This document shows, one piece after another, positions 1-6,873 of a DNA stretch of 11,753 nt. Each line of letters starts with the position of its first letter. The first letter of the stretch is position 1. The stretch comes from Lentisphaeria bacterium UBA1776 (lineage in GTDB: Bacteria; Verrucomicrobiota; Lentisphaeria; Victivallales; Victivallaceae), in assembly GCA_002314605.1 (NCBI GenBank), contig DCGO01000097.1, forward strand, positions 11,541 to 23,293. The letters run 5' to 3'. Below the pieces are notes generated by a model. It did no database searches, was not told the origin of the DNA, and was given only the letters and a program-made list of their open reading frames with translations. Made by a program: the position numbers and the translations under genes.

Positions 1-266
1 CCGCGATAGCAGTTGATCTGCTGCAGACGGCGGATGTCCGCTGCGACCACGCGCCGCAGTTCTCCCTCGACGACCATGTCGTTCTGGAGCATGCTGTTGA
101 TGGCACCGATCTGCTCACTGGTGAGCTCGCTGGCCTTGATGTTGCGGTTGATTTTCAGTTTCTCAATGATCTCCAGCGCTTTGGCGGGGCCGATGCCGTA
201 GATGTAACGCAGCGAAAATTCGATCCGCTTGTTGCCGGGGATGTCAATACCGATGATACGAGGCAT
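1..266 (-). CDS. rpsM: 30S ribosomal protein S13 (3' end cut by window edge)
   Basis: S13 is a small-subunit head protein that contacts tRNA and 23S rRNA across the subunit bridge. The first 88 codons are present. The protein opens with MPRIIGIDIPGNKRIEFSLR, followed by YIYGIG and later RRLQQINCYRG, which is the canonical S13 N-terminal half including the helix-hairpin-helix-like IYGIG segment. The C-terminal rRNA-binding tail lies outside the window. The start at 266 is the family's usual start and is preceded by an AAGGA-type ribosome binding site about 10 bases upstream. The gene lies 32 bases downstream of rpmJ, the usual L36-S13 order, so the two are almost certainly cotranscribed. Confidence 0.97.
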   Translation of the reverse strand, partial: MPRIIGIDIPGNKRIEFSLRYIYGIGPAKALEIIEKLKINRNIKASELTSEQIGAINSMLQNDMVVEGELRRVVAADIRRLQQINCYR

Positions 267-298
267 AGATTTCCGTCCTTACCTTAAAAATTAGTTGA

Positions 299-415
299 TT
301 AACCCTGTCTCTGTTTGTGGCGGGCATCCCGGGAACAAATGACCCGGATCACTCCGTTACGTTTGATGATCTGGCAGAATTCACATCTGCGCTTTACCGA
401 AGCTCTGACTTTCAT
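299..415 (-). CDS. rpmJ: 50S ribosomal protein L36
   Basis: L36 is the smallest large-subunit protein and helps fold 23S rRNA. The 38-residue product starts MKVRASVKRRC and ends RHKQRQG, both diagnostic. Cys11, Cys14, Cys27 and His33 form the zinc-binding set, so this is the zinc-containing (C+) type. The same frame stays open upstream for 31 more codons, but those residues resemble nothing in the family, whereas the ATG at 415 has GGAG placed correctly upstream and gives the standard length. It precedes rpsM by 32 bases. Upstream lies a sugar locus plus a symporter instead of secY, map or infA, so rpmJ seems to open a transcription unit here. Confidence 0.96.
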   Translation of the reverse strand: MKVRASVKRRCEFCQIIKRNGVIRVICSRDARHKQRQG

Positions 416-598
416 CTCTTCTCCGTCCGTTGTTTTTGGTGTTTTCCTGACAAAAAACAATAACCCAGCATCCACCGTTCCCGTCATTTTGTGAAGGAAG
501 CGGCACATACTAAGCCGTCCTGGAACTCCGATTTCCGCACGAGCGGTGGAATTGCGATATGCATCGACCGGAAACTTCCCAAAGATTTATTTCCATTG
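416..598 (-). other. Long 5' leader of rpmJ-rpsM, content unknown
   Basis: If the promoter at 599-626 is used, rpmJ has an untranslated leader of roughly 175 bases. No gene or known riboswitch is recognisable. A 7-base inverted repeat (471-477 with 544-550, TCCACCG/CGGTGGA) could close a large stem with a 66-base loop region. A repeat this short can occur by chance. Ribosomal-protein leaders are often autoregulated in other bacteria, but nothing here proves that. Confidence 0.25.
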
Positions 599-626
599 AA
601 TATACACCCGGTTTCCTTTTTTGCAA
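599..626 (-). promoter_or_regulatory. Putative sigma-70-type promoter for rpmJ-rpsM
   Basis: On the minus strand, TTGCAA (626-621) is followed after 16 bases by TATATT (604-599). The site begins about 30 bases past the putP stop codon. The same hexamers with the same spacing occur upstream of putP, which strengthens both calls. A 6-base inverted repeat (CCGGTT/AACCGG, 608-613 and 625-630) overlaps the spacer and -35 element; it could be an operator or chance. Transcription would start near 592. Confidence 0.5.
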
Positions 627-656
627 CCGGAAAACGGAAAAATTATCTTTTTTTCT

Positions 657-2216
657 TCAGTTCCGGCGTTTTTTGATCCACCGGAGGGTGGCGCGGTCAA
701 AGAGCGCCGCCACTTCCGGCGGGGGCGCTTTGTCCAGAAGCGAGACCAGCACCGCCGCCGCCGCTCCGCAGAAAAAGCCCGGGATGATCTCGTAGATCTG
801 CAGCCACACGGGGGGATGGGCAAGATACGTTTTGGCAGCATACCAGACTGCGTCTGTGAGGAATCCTGCCGTCATGCCCGCCACGGCTCCCCGGTAGGTC
901 ATCCGTTTCCAGTACAATGCCAGCAGGATAACGGGCCCGAAGGCCGCGCCGAAGGCCGCCCATGCACAGCTTACCAGACTCATGATCCCCCTGCAGTTCG
1001 GACTGGCGGCAATCATGCAGGCTGCTGCTGCGGTCACCAGTACAATGATCCGTCCTCCCCACATCATTTCACGGTCGGAGGCTTTCGACCGCAGCAGGGG
1101 CTTGTACATATCGGACGCAAAGGCCGAACTGGACGCCAGAAGCTGGGAGTCCGCCGTGCTCATGCTGGCCGCCAGAATGGCCGAAAGAAGGAGTCCCGCC
1201 AGAAAGAGCATGATCTCCATGAGTCCGGTCTGATTTCCCAGCCAGGTGAAAACATTTTTGACCATGTCGATGAAAACCATCTGGCCGGCACTCTCGTCGG
1301 CGGGTTTTCCCAGGTAGTTTCTCCCCAGGATCCCCACCACGCCCGCCATGGCGAGAATGACGAAGATCCAGCTGCAGCCGATGATCTGGGACTTGCGCAT
1401 TTCCCGCTCGGATCTGATGGCGAAGAAGCGGATCAGGATGTGGGGCATGCCGAAGTATCCCAGACCCCAGTCGAAGCCGTTGATGATGTCCGTAAAACTT
1501 TTGAAATCGGCCCCGCCGCCGGAGAGGAGACTGTAATAGTTTGGCGGCAGCGCAGGATCCGGGGCGGTGAAGGATCCTCCCTGCATGATGCAGAAGGCCA
1601 GAATGGGGGCCAGCATCAGCGCTCCCAGCATCAGAAGCCCCTGAAAAAAGTCCGTCCAGCATACGGCGCTGAACCCGCCGAGAAAGGTGTAAAAGACGAT
1701 GACGATGCCGGCCAGAAACATGGCTTTTGGGGGATTCATGCCGGTGATGGTGTTGAAAACGACGCCGCAGGCGTAAATACTGCTGGCGGTATAGACGCAA
1801 TAGACCGTCATGAATACCACCGCCGCAATGGTCTGCAGCGTCCGGTCCTTGGTCAGAAAGCGGTTGGTGAGAAATTGGGGGATGGTGATGGCGTCTCTGG
1901 CAAGGATGGAAAATCTCCGGAGCGCCGGTGCCACGATGATCCAGGCGGCGGCGGTTCCGGCGAAGAGTCCGATGGCGATCCAGATTTGTCCCATGCCGAA
2001 ACAGCAGATGGCGCCGGGGAGTCCCATCAGGACCCATGCGCTCATATCCGAGGCTCCGGCGGAGAGGGCGGAGACCCATGCTCCCATTTCCCGTCCGCCC
2101 AGAAAATAATCTTTTTCCCCTCCTCCGTGTTTCAGATTTTTGAGGAAAAACCAGATGCCGATGCCGATGACCAGCACAAAATAGACGGCAACGGCGGTCA
2201 ACCCTTCTCTGCCCAT
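657..2216 (-). CDS. putP: Sodium/solute symporter, PutP (sodium/proline) type
   Basis: This is a 519-residue inner-membrane sodium:solute symporter of the SSS family, the usual length with about 13 membrane helices. PutP-type motifs are clear: ASDMSAWVLMGLPGA at residues 55-69 (Asp57 corresponds to E. coli PutP Asp55, needed for sodium), GYFGMPHILIRFFAI at 253-267, SMSTADSQLL at 351-360 (the Ser/Thr pair of the sodium site) and FGAAFGPVIL at 422-431. Proline is therefore the likeliest substrate, but SSS paralogues can change specificity and the gene sits next to a sugar locus. The start at 2216 is chosen because AGGAG lies 8 bases upstream; the upstream in-frame ATG at 2285 has no such site and overlaps the promoter candidate. 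The 69-base gap to the DUF4186 gene holds that promoter, so the gene may be expressed independently. Confidence 0.9.
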   Translation of the reverse strand: MGREGLTAVAVYFVLVIGIGIWFFLKNLKHGGGEKDYFLGGREMGAWVSALSAGASDMSAWVLMGLPGAICCFGMGQIWIAIGLFAGTAAAWIIVAPALRRFSILARDAITIPQFLTNRFLTKDRTLQTIAAVVFMTVYCVYTASSIYACGVVFNTITGMNPPKAMFLAGIVIVFYTFLGGFSAVCWTDFFQGLLMLGALMLAPILAFCIMQGGSFTAPDPALPPNYYSLLSGGGADFKSFTDIINGFDWGLGYFGMPHILIRFFAIRSEREMRKSQIIGCSWIFVILAMAGVVGILGRNYLGKPADESAGQMVFIDMVKNVFTWLGNQTGLMEIMLFLAGLLLSAILAASMSTADSQLLASSSAFASDMYKPLLRSKASDREMMWGGRIIVLVTAAAACMIAASPNCRGIMSLVSCAWAAFGAAFGPVILLALYWKRMTYRGAVAGMTAGFLTDAVWYAAKTYLAHPPVWLQIYEIIPGFFCGAAAAVLVSLLDKAPPPEVAALFDRATLRWIKKRRN

Positions 2217-2257
2217 AACGTGAACTCCTGTGTATAATGACTTTGTGCGAAAGAAAC

Positions 2258-2285
2258 AATATAGCGCTTTTATGCCGGATTGCAA
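2258..2285 (-). promoter_or_regulatory. Putative sigma-70-type promoter for putP
   Basis: On the minus strand, TTGCAA (2285-2280) abuts the stop codon of the DUF4186 gene and is followed after 16 bases by TATATT (2263-2258). Start of transcription near 2250 leaves a leader of about 35 bases containing the AGGAG of putP. A second candidate closer to the gene (TTGTTT, 17 bases, TATACA) would place the start downstream of the ribosome binding site, so it was not preferred. Confidence 0.5.
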
Positions 2286-2684
2286 CTACCCGAAGAGGTC
2301 CGGAGTGACGGCAAACCCGGAGAGGTCTCCGGCTTCTTCTTCCAGATAGGCCTGAATATACCCGGCAAGCCGCGTGATCTCTTCTCCGGAGAGGGGACGC
2401 CCCTTGGGGATGCTGTGCCATTTGGCAAGGCACCCCCGGCAGCAGATGCCCAATGCATGCTGGGCCGTGAAGACCGGGTGTCCCTGCATGGGAGTCTGAC
2501 TGCCGTCGTTTGCCGGAAACGCAGGGGCCAGACGTTCAGCAAGAATCCGCCGGATCTGTGCTTCCATGACGGGGCCGGGATGATTGGCCAGATAGGCCTG
2601 GTCCCGCTGTGAAAGGTGAAACCGGGAACGGAATTTCGACCGTGCCAGCCGTGCCCGCAGTTCCGGATATTCAGGACAGCTCAT
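2286..2684 (-). CDS. DUF4186 family protein
   Basis: This 132-residue cytoplasmic protein matches DUF4186, a family of unknown function. Conserved blocks are visible: RSKFRSRFHL at residues 15-24, NDGSQTPMQGHPVF around 59-72 followed by AQHA, and CCRGCLAKWHSIPKGR at 81-96. The Cys-Cys-x-x-Cys group with a nearby Trp-His and the upstream Gly-His-Pro and Gln-His suggest a metal- or nucleic-acid-binding fold, but that is only inference. The length is normal. The ATG at 2684 has only a weak GAG upstream. The gene starts 25 bases after the DUF4434 stop, so it is probably read as the tail of the sugar operon, although nothing in its sequence links it to carbohydrates. Confidence 0.85.
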   Translation of the reverse strand: MSCPEYPELRARLARSKFRSRFHLSQRDQAYLANHPGPVMEAQIRRILAERLAPAFPANDGSQTPMQGHPVFTAQHALGICCRGCLAKWHSIPKGRPLSGEEITRLAGYIQAYLEEEAGDLSGFAVTPDLFG

Positions 2685-2709
2685 AGCTCAATTTGTGTTT
2701 TCTGCAAAA

Positions 2710-3663
2710 TCAGAGAAAATCCTTTGCCCGGGCGGGAATATTGTTCTCTTCACAGTAACGGTCAAAAAGGCCGGCCGCCGAACGGTACATGCTGTAAGGA
2801 CTCAGGAAATGGGAGAACTCGAAAGTGATCGCGTTGGACAGGCCCGCCGCTTCGGCGGCCTTCAGTTTCAGCCGGAGTTTTTCCCACTTGATCGGCAGAA
2901 AATCAATGGGCATGTCCCGGTCGAAACTTTCGCTGTTGGTCCAGCATTCAATGCCGTTGGCGTCGCAGAGTTTTTTGTTAATCTTCAGGAAGGTCGGCAG
3001 AAGTTCGATCTCCACATGTCCGTCCTGAAAGGCGACAATATCCACGACTCCGCGGATCTTTTCCATGTTTTCTTTCCACATGGCTTCATGCAGTTCAGGT
3101 GCAATGGTCACCCCGAGTTTTTCCATTTTCGCGTTATAGGCTTTCGCCCCAAGCATTCCGGGAGAGATCATGATTTTCACCCCGGGCATCCGTTGTTTCA
3201 GATGCAGCCCAAGCGAACGGTAGCTCTCCGTTGCCGCCGGACTTTTGCCCGCGATTTCCTGCGAGAGATACCAGCCTTTGAATGCGGGACTCGATCCATA
3301 TCGGTCAATGACCTCATCGCAGACTTCCCGCATGAAGGCCACTTCCGGTTCCACCTGATAATCGTCCTGCCAGGGATAGTGCCCGGAATCGTAGGACCCG
3401 CAGTAGAAATCCATGCCGTATTTTTCCGAGAGCTGCAGGAAAAGTGCCACCAGATCCGCCGGCGGAGTGAACCCCTGTTTTTTCCCCATCAGGACTTTGG
3501 ACGGGAAGGTCATCCAGCGTTTATGACCACACCGGATCAGGATCACGGTTTTGATCCCGAATGCCTTCATCGCCCGAAAATCTTTTTCCCATTCTCCTGG
3601 ACCCCAGTTCTGATGGGGGATATCATGACTGATCTCGTCTAAAAAAGTTCCTGTGATTCTCAT
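2710..3663 (-). CDS. DUF4434-type TIM-barrel protein, putative glycoside hydrolase
   Basis: The 317-residue product has no signal peptide and looks cytoplasmic. Its opening, ITGTFLDEISHDIPHQNWG (residues 3-21), and then the KAFGIKTVILIR segment (33-44) fit DUF4434, a family with a predicted GH clan-A type barrel and no settled activity. Candidate catalytic acids at strand ends are Glu136 (WYLSQEI), Glu245 (WTNSESF) and Glu282 (ITFEFSHFLSP); which of them act is not known from sequence alone. The start at 3663 is preferred because AGAGG stands 7 bases upstream and it leaves an 11-base gap after the GH130 stop. An ATG at 3690 would overlap that gene and adds nine unconserved residues. The operon position next to GH130 and GH78 supports a role in cleaving sugar fragments. 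Confidence 0.75.
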   Translation of the reverse strand: MRITGTFLDEISHDIPHQNWGPGEWEKDFRAMKAFGIKTVILIRCGHKRWMTFPSKVLMGKKQGFTPPADLVALFLQLSEKYGMDFYCGSYDSGHYPWQDDYQVEPEVAFMREVCDEVIDRYGSSPAFKGWYLSQEIAGKSPAATESYRSLGLHLKQRMPGVKIMISPGMLGAKAYNAKMEKLGVTIAPELHEAMWKENMEKIRGVVDIVAFQDGHVEIELLPTFLKINKKLCDANGIECWTNSESFDRDMPIDFLPIKWEKLRLKLKAAEAAGLSNAITFEFSHFLSPYSMYRSAAGLFDRYCEENNIPARAKDFL

Positions 3664-3674
3664 AAAAAAGCCTC

Positions 3675-4601
3675 TTATTTTTCCTGACACCAGCGGTAAA
3701 CTTCCTCCTTATCCGCTGTCGCAACGGCAAGACAGCGGTCCGCGCAGCCGTAATAGACAAAGAACTGTCCCTGAAAATCCACGGTGCCGTTGGTATAGAC
3801 CACGTTCCTGACGAAGCCCTCTTTTTCATACGGCATCTCGACGGTGAGGATCGGCTCTTCCTGACGTTTCAGGATTTTTGCAGGATCGTTCTTATCCAGC
3901 AGCATAATCCCGAGAGCGTATTCGGCGCGGTTGTTCTTTCCGTGCCAGAAGAGCAGCCAGCCATAGGGGGTTTCAATGGGCGGCGCGCCGATGCCGAGTT
4001 TGTTTTCATACCATGTCCCCGGAATGGTCCGGAACAAGCAGTGATAATCGTGCCACTCCTTCAGATCCCGGCTCCTGGAAATCCACATATTTGGCATGGG
4101 GCGGTGAAAGAGGCAGAATTCCCCGTTGAGTTTGGCGGGCAGCAGTCCGCTGGTCCGCTGTTCCAGTTCCGGCATCAGGAGCCCGTGTTTCTCGAAATGC
4201 ACGAAATCCTTGGTGGTCGCATAGGCCAGACGGTCGCCGAAATGTCCGAAACGGGACATGGAAACATAAACGATGTAATAGGTGTCTCCGATCTTGCTGA
4301 TCCGGGGGTCTTCACAGCCGAATTCACACCACGGGTCCGTTGCCGAACGGTCAAATAACGGTTGGGGATTCCGTTCAGAAATATCGAAGCCGTTTTCCGA
4401 AAAGGCAAGACCGAGCCTGGTTACCGGCCAGCTGCCTTCTCCCATACGGAGGTCTTCTCCTTCCGCCCGGTAAATGAGACAGACTTTGCCGTCATAGACC
4501 GCTGCTGCTGCATTGGAAACATTCCGGTTTTCCCATTTTGCCGTTCCCGGTGTCAGAATGGGATTTCCCCTGTAACGCTTCAATTTGATAACCGTGCTCA
4601 T
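3675..4601 (-). CDS. GH130 family beta-mannoside phosphorylase/hydrolase
   Basis: This 308-residue protein is a five-bladed beta-propeller of family GH130, whose members phosphorolyse beta-1,4- or beta-1,2-mannosides to mannose-1-phosphate, with some acting as hydrolases. Visible motifs in order: NPIL (13-16), SNAAAA...LIYRAEGED (29-50), CEDPRI (96-101, Asp98 being the expected proton donor), FHRPMPNMWISRS (165-177), and GIGAPPIET-GWLLFWHG (203-221). The HR at 166-167 and HG at 220-221 are where the family usually binds phosphate, so phosphorylase activity is plausible, but the linkage cannot be assigned. With no signal peptide it should act in the cytoplasm on imported oligosaccharides. GGAGG precedes the start, and the gene lies 14 bases after the rhamnosidase stop. 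Confidence 0.88.
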   Translation of the reverse strand: MSTVIKLKRYRGNPILTPGTAKWENRNVSNAAAAVYDGKVCLIYRAEGEDLRMGEGSWPVTRLGLAFSENGFDISERNPQPLFDRSATDPWCEFGCEDPRISKIGDTYYIVYVSMSRFGHFGDRLAYATTKDFVHFEKHGLLMPELEQRTSGLLPAKLNGEFCLFHRPMPNMWISRSRDLKEWHDYHCLFRTIPGTWYENKLGIGAPPIETPYGWLLFWHGKNNRAEYALGIMLLDKNDPAKILKRQEEPILTVEMPYEKEGFVRNVVYTNGTVDFQGQFFVYYGCADRCLAVATADKEEVYRWCQEK

Positions 4602-4615
4602 CCTGTCCTCCCTGT

Positions 4616-6871
4616 TCAGCCCCGCTTTATTTCCATCCAGTCCCCCGTGCCGGTCTGTTTTCTTCCGTCAGGATCCCGCAGAACGGTCCCGGTCGGGAGT
4701 TTCACCCTGCATTCATGTCCGTTGAAATCGAATTCCGCTGTCCCGTCGGGGAGGGGAAGTTTCCCCCGGACCGGAATCCTGCCGCATGCGTAGGGAGAAA
4801 ATGAAATGACCTTTGCTCCCGGATGTTCGATCCGGAATCCGGTATAGAGACAGATCAGCCCGATGCCTGGAAGTGCGCTCCACACATGACACTCGCTCCG
4901 GGGAACCGGAGTCCCTTCCGGGAATACCGTCCGTCCCTCAATCAGCAGTTTCTCCCACTGCAGAAGGACTTTTTCCGCATACTCCGGATCATGCATCTGC
5001 ATGAATGCCTTGAAGATGAAGCTGCCGCCGAAAAGGGCTGCTCTTTTGACCGAATCGTCATCGTATGCCCGGCGCAGCAGCTCCGGTCCGGCGGGCATGC
5101 CGGCCAGTAGCGCCTGAGCATTGGTGAGCAAACTGAAAGAATCTCCTCCGGGGGTATCGGCGTAGAGGCTCTTTGTTTCATCGTAAAAAATTCTGCCGTC
5201 GGCGCACAGTTCCCCATACCGGTCACGGGCCCAGGCTGCGGCATCGGCTTTGCCGAGAGTCTCCGCCATTTTCCCGTAGGAAAAAAGGCATTCCGCTGTA
5301 AAAAAGGTGACATAGGCGGAACTTGTTTCCGTGACCTCCGGAGGCTCCCCGTTCCAGGACCACTGCGGTGAAAAATCCGCCATGTTCCACCGGGGAAGTT
5401 TTCCGATCCCGCCTTCCGGCTGCCGATAGGCAAGAAACCACTCCAGAATCCTGCGGATGGAGGAGAAGTTCTCTTCCAGCACGGTTTTATTCCCGGTATT
5501 CCAGAAGAGTTCCTCCACAAGCATCACAAAATGCAGCGACCAAAGGGGCAGGATCACCGGACTGCGACTGGGGTAACTCCCCGCCGTCAGTCCTTCCGCC
5601 CGGATGGAGTGGCGGAAATGCCGGATCGCCTGTTCCGTCAGGCGGGTGTCGCCGGTCATCAGCCATGCGACCTGAGAGGCAATACGGCTGTCGGCGGCGT
5701 ACTGCAGCCGCTCATAACAGGGACAGTCTTCGTAAATATGGTGGGAACAAAGGGCCAGCGTCCGCCGGCTGATTTCCCACAACCGGTTCAAGGTTTCGCT
5801 GCCGGAAACGAAATCGCCTTTCCATTCGTAGGGATAGGTCTCCTGTTCCACCGGGCCGAGCCGGAACTCCACCGGTTCATTTCCCGCAGTGATCTCCACT
5901 CTGACAAAACGGAATGCCCGGTAGAAATAGGATTTCCAGGCGAACGATGTTCCTCCAAGTTCAATCCTGTCGTGCATGGGGCCGGTAATGACCTCATGAG
6001 CCCTTGCCGGCGAAAAATGACGGGTCTTGCCTTCAAGAAGGTTTTCCGCATAGTAAAAATCCATGCTTCCGGTTCCTTTCAGGACGGAAAGCTGCAGCCG
6101 ACCGGTGGTCTCCTGCTCAAGAGCCAGAACAAATCCTGCTTTTTGCCCGGCAGGAACCGTCATGCTCTTTTGCGCAAGCAAATCCCTGATCCGGGAACCG
6201 GATACTCCCGAGGCATCAAACACACTGCAGAAGAAAACCGTTTTCCGCTGCAGATCGGGGATCCGTTTGGGAGTCAGATAGTAGTGCAGCATGGAATTCC
6301 TGATCGTGTCCGGTCGGAATCCCGGTTCGATCACCTGTGCCGGACTGAAAATGGCGGTCTGCCGTTTCCCTGCCAGAAACATTTCTCCCGGTCCCGCTGC
6401 CGGGATGTCCGCACAGCGGAAAAGCCTGATATCCGGAGCCGCCGCCGCCTCCCACTCTTTGCCGGTACTGATCTCCAATCGGGATCCATCCCTGCAAATG
6501 AGGGTGCCGTCCAGAATGAAGGCGTCCCGCAGGGCCATTCTCGCCATGGGGGCTCCTCCCCGGAAAAAATCCGGAAACGCCGCTGCAAATCCCACCACTT
6601 CGGCAAGAATCTCGTTTTCGCCGTCGAGCAGATAAGAAGAGAGATCGCATCGGTCGTAAAAGGTTTCTTCCTCGTCACAGAACGCCGGCCCCTGTAAAAC
6701 TTCCTGTCCATTGCAGAACAACCGGTATTCGGAATCGGCGGAAACTGCCGCGATCAGGCGGCCCCGCCCCTGAAAACGCCGACGGAAAAGCATGACCCGT
6801 CCTGCCGGTCCGCTCCCAGGGACGCTGTCTTCCGGAGCGATCCAGAAACTTTTGCCGCAAAAGAAATCCAT
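4616..6871 (-). CDS. GH78 family alpha-L-rhamnosidase
   Basis: This 751-residue inverting glycosidase is predicted to release terminal alpha-L-rhamnose. Residues 1-340 look like N-terminal beta-sandwich modules of the family, about 350-680 the (alpha/alpha)6 catalytic barrel, and the rest a C-terminal beta-sandwich. The catalytic block EDCPCYERLQYAADSR (381-396) belongs to the DCPyYEqLQY-gDtR version of GH78, giving Asp382, Glu387 and Asp394 as active-site acids. SECHVWSA (659-666) matches the family's late S-x-CHAWSA motif, with Glu652 just before it as a candidate base. There is no signal peptide, so it is probably cytoplasmic and takes imported fragments. AAGGA upstream sits inside the last codons of the propeller gene, only 2 bases away, so translational coupling is likely. 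Confidence 0.88.
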   Translation of the reverse strand: MDFFCGKSFWIAPEDSVPGSGPAGRVMLFRRRFQGRGRLIAAVSADSEYRLFCNGQEVLQGPAFCDEEETFYDRCDLSSYLLDGENEILAEVVGFAAAFPDFFRGGAPMARMALRDAFILDGTLICRDGSRLEISTGKEWEAAAAPDIRLFRCADIPAAGPGEMFLAGKRQTAIFSPAQVIEPGFRPDTIRNSMLHYYLTPKRIPDLQRKTVFFCSVFDASGVSGSRIRDLLAQKSMTVPAGQKAGFVLALEQETTGRLQLSVLKGTGSMDFYYAENLLEGKTRHFSPARAHEVITGPMHDRIELGGTSFAWKSYFYRAFRFVRVEITAGNEPVEFRLGPVEQETYPYEWKGDFVSGSETLNRLWEISRRTLALCSHHIYEDCPCYERLQYAADSRIASQVAWLMTGDTRLTEQAIRHFRHSIRAEGLTAGSYPSRSPVILPLWSLHFVMLVEELFWNTGNKTVLEENFSSIRRILEWFLAYRQPEGGIGKLPRWNMADFSPQWSWNGEPPEVTETSSAYVTFFTAECLFSYGKMAETLGKADAAAWARDRYGELCADGRIFYDETKSLYADTPGGDSFSLLTNAQALLAGMPAGPELLRRAYDDDSVKRAALFGGSFIFKAFMQMHDPEYAEKVLLQWEKLLIEGRTVFPEGTPVPRSECHVWSALPGIGLICLYTGFRIEHPGAKVISFSPYACGRIPVRGKLPLPDGTAEFDFNGHECRVKLPTGTVLRDPDGRKQTGTGDWMEIKRG

Positions 6872-6873
6872 GG

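Noticed and set aside
416..508. N-terminal extension of L36 to 69 residues.
   Set aside because: The added residues have no L36 similarity, and the internal ATG at 415 has a good ribosome binding site and gives the family's usual length.
608..630. Inverted repeat CCGGTT/AACCGG considered as the putP terminator.
   Set aside because: The stem is short with an 11-base loop and lacks a T-run on the minus strand; it overlaps a better-supported promoter.
621..2237. A 538-codon open frame on the plus strand opposite putP.
   Set aside because: The protein has low complexity (rich in Gly, His, Asp, Arg), has no family features, and mirrors a strongly conserved membrane protein on the other strand; it is a by-product of GC-rich codon use.
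1069..2433. A 454-codon minus-strand frame overlapping putP in another phase.
   Set aside because: It is Arg/His-rich without recognisable motifs and crosses the DUF4186 gene; it is a shadow frame.
5531..6697. A 388-codon plus-strand frame opposite the rhamnosidase.
   Set aside because: It has no domain, signal peptide or ribosome binding site, and the opposite strand encodes a clear GH78 enzyme.
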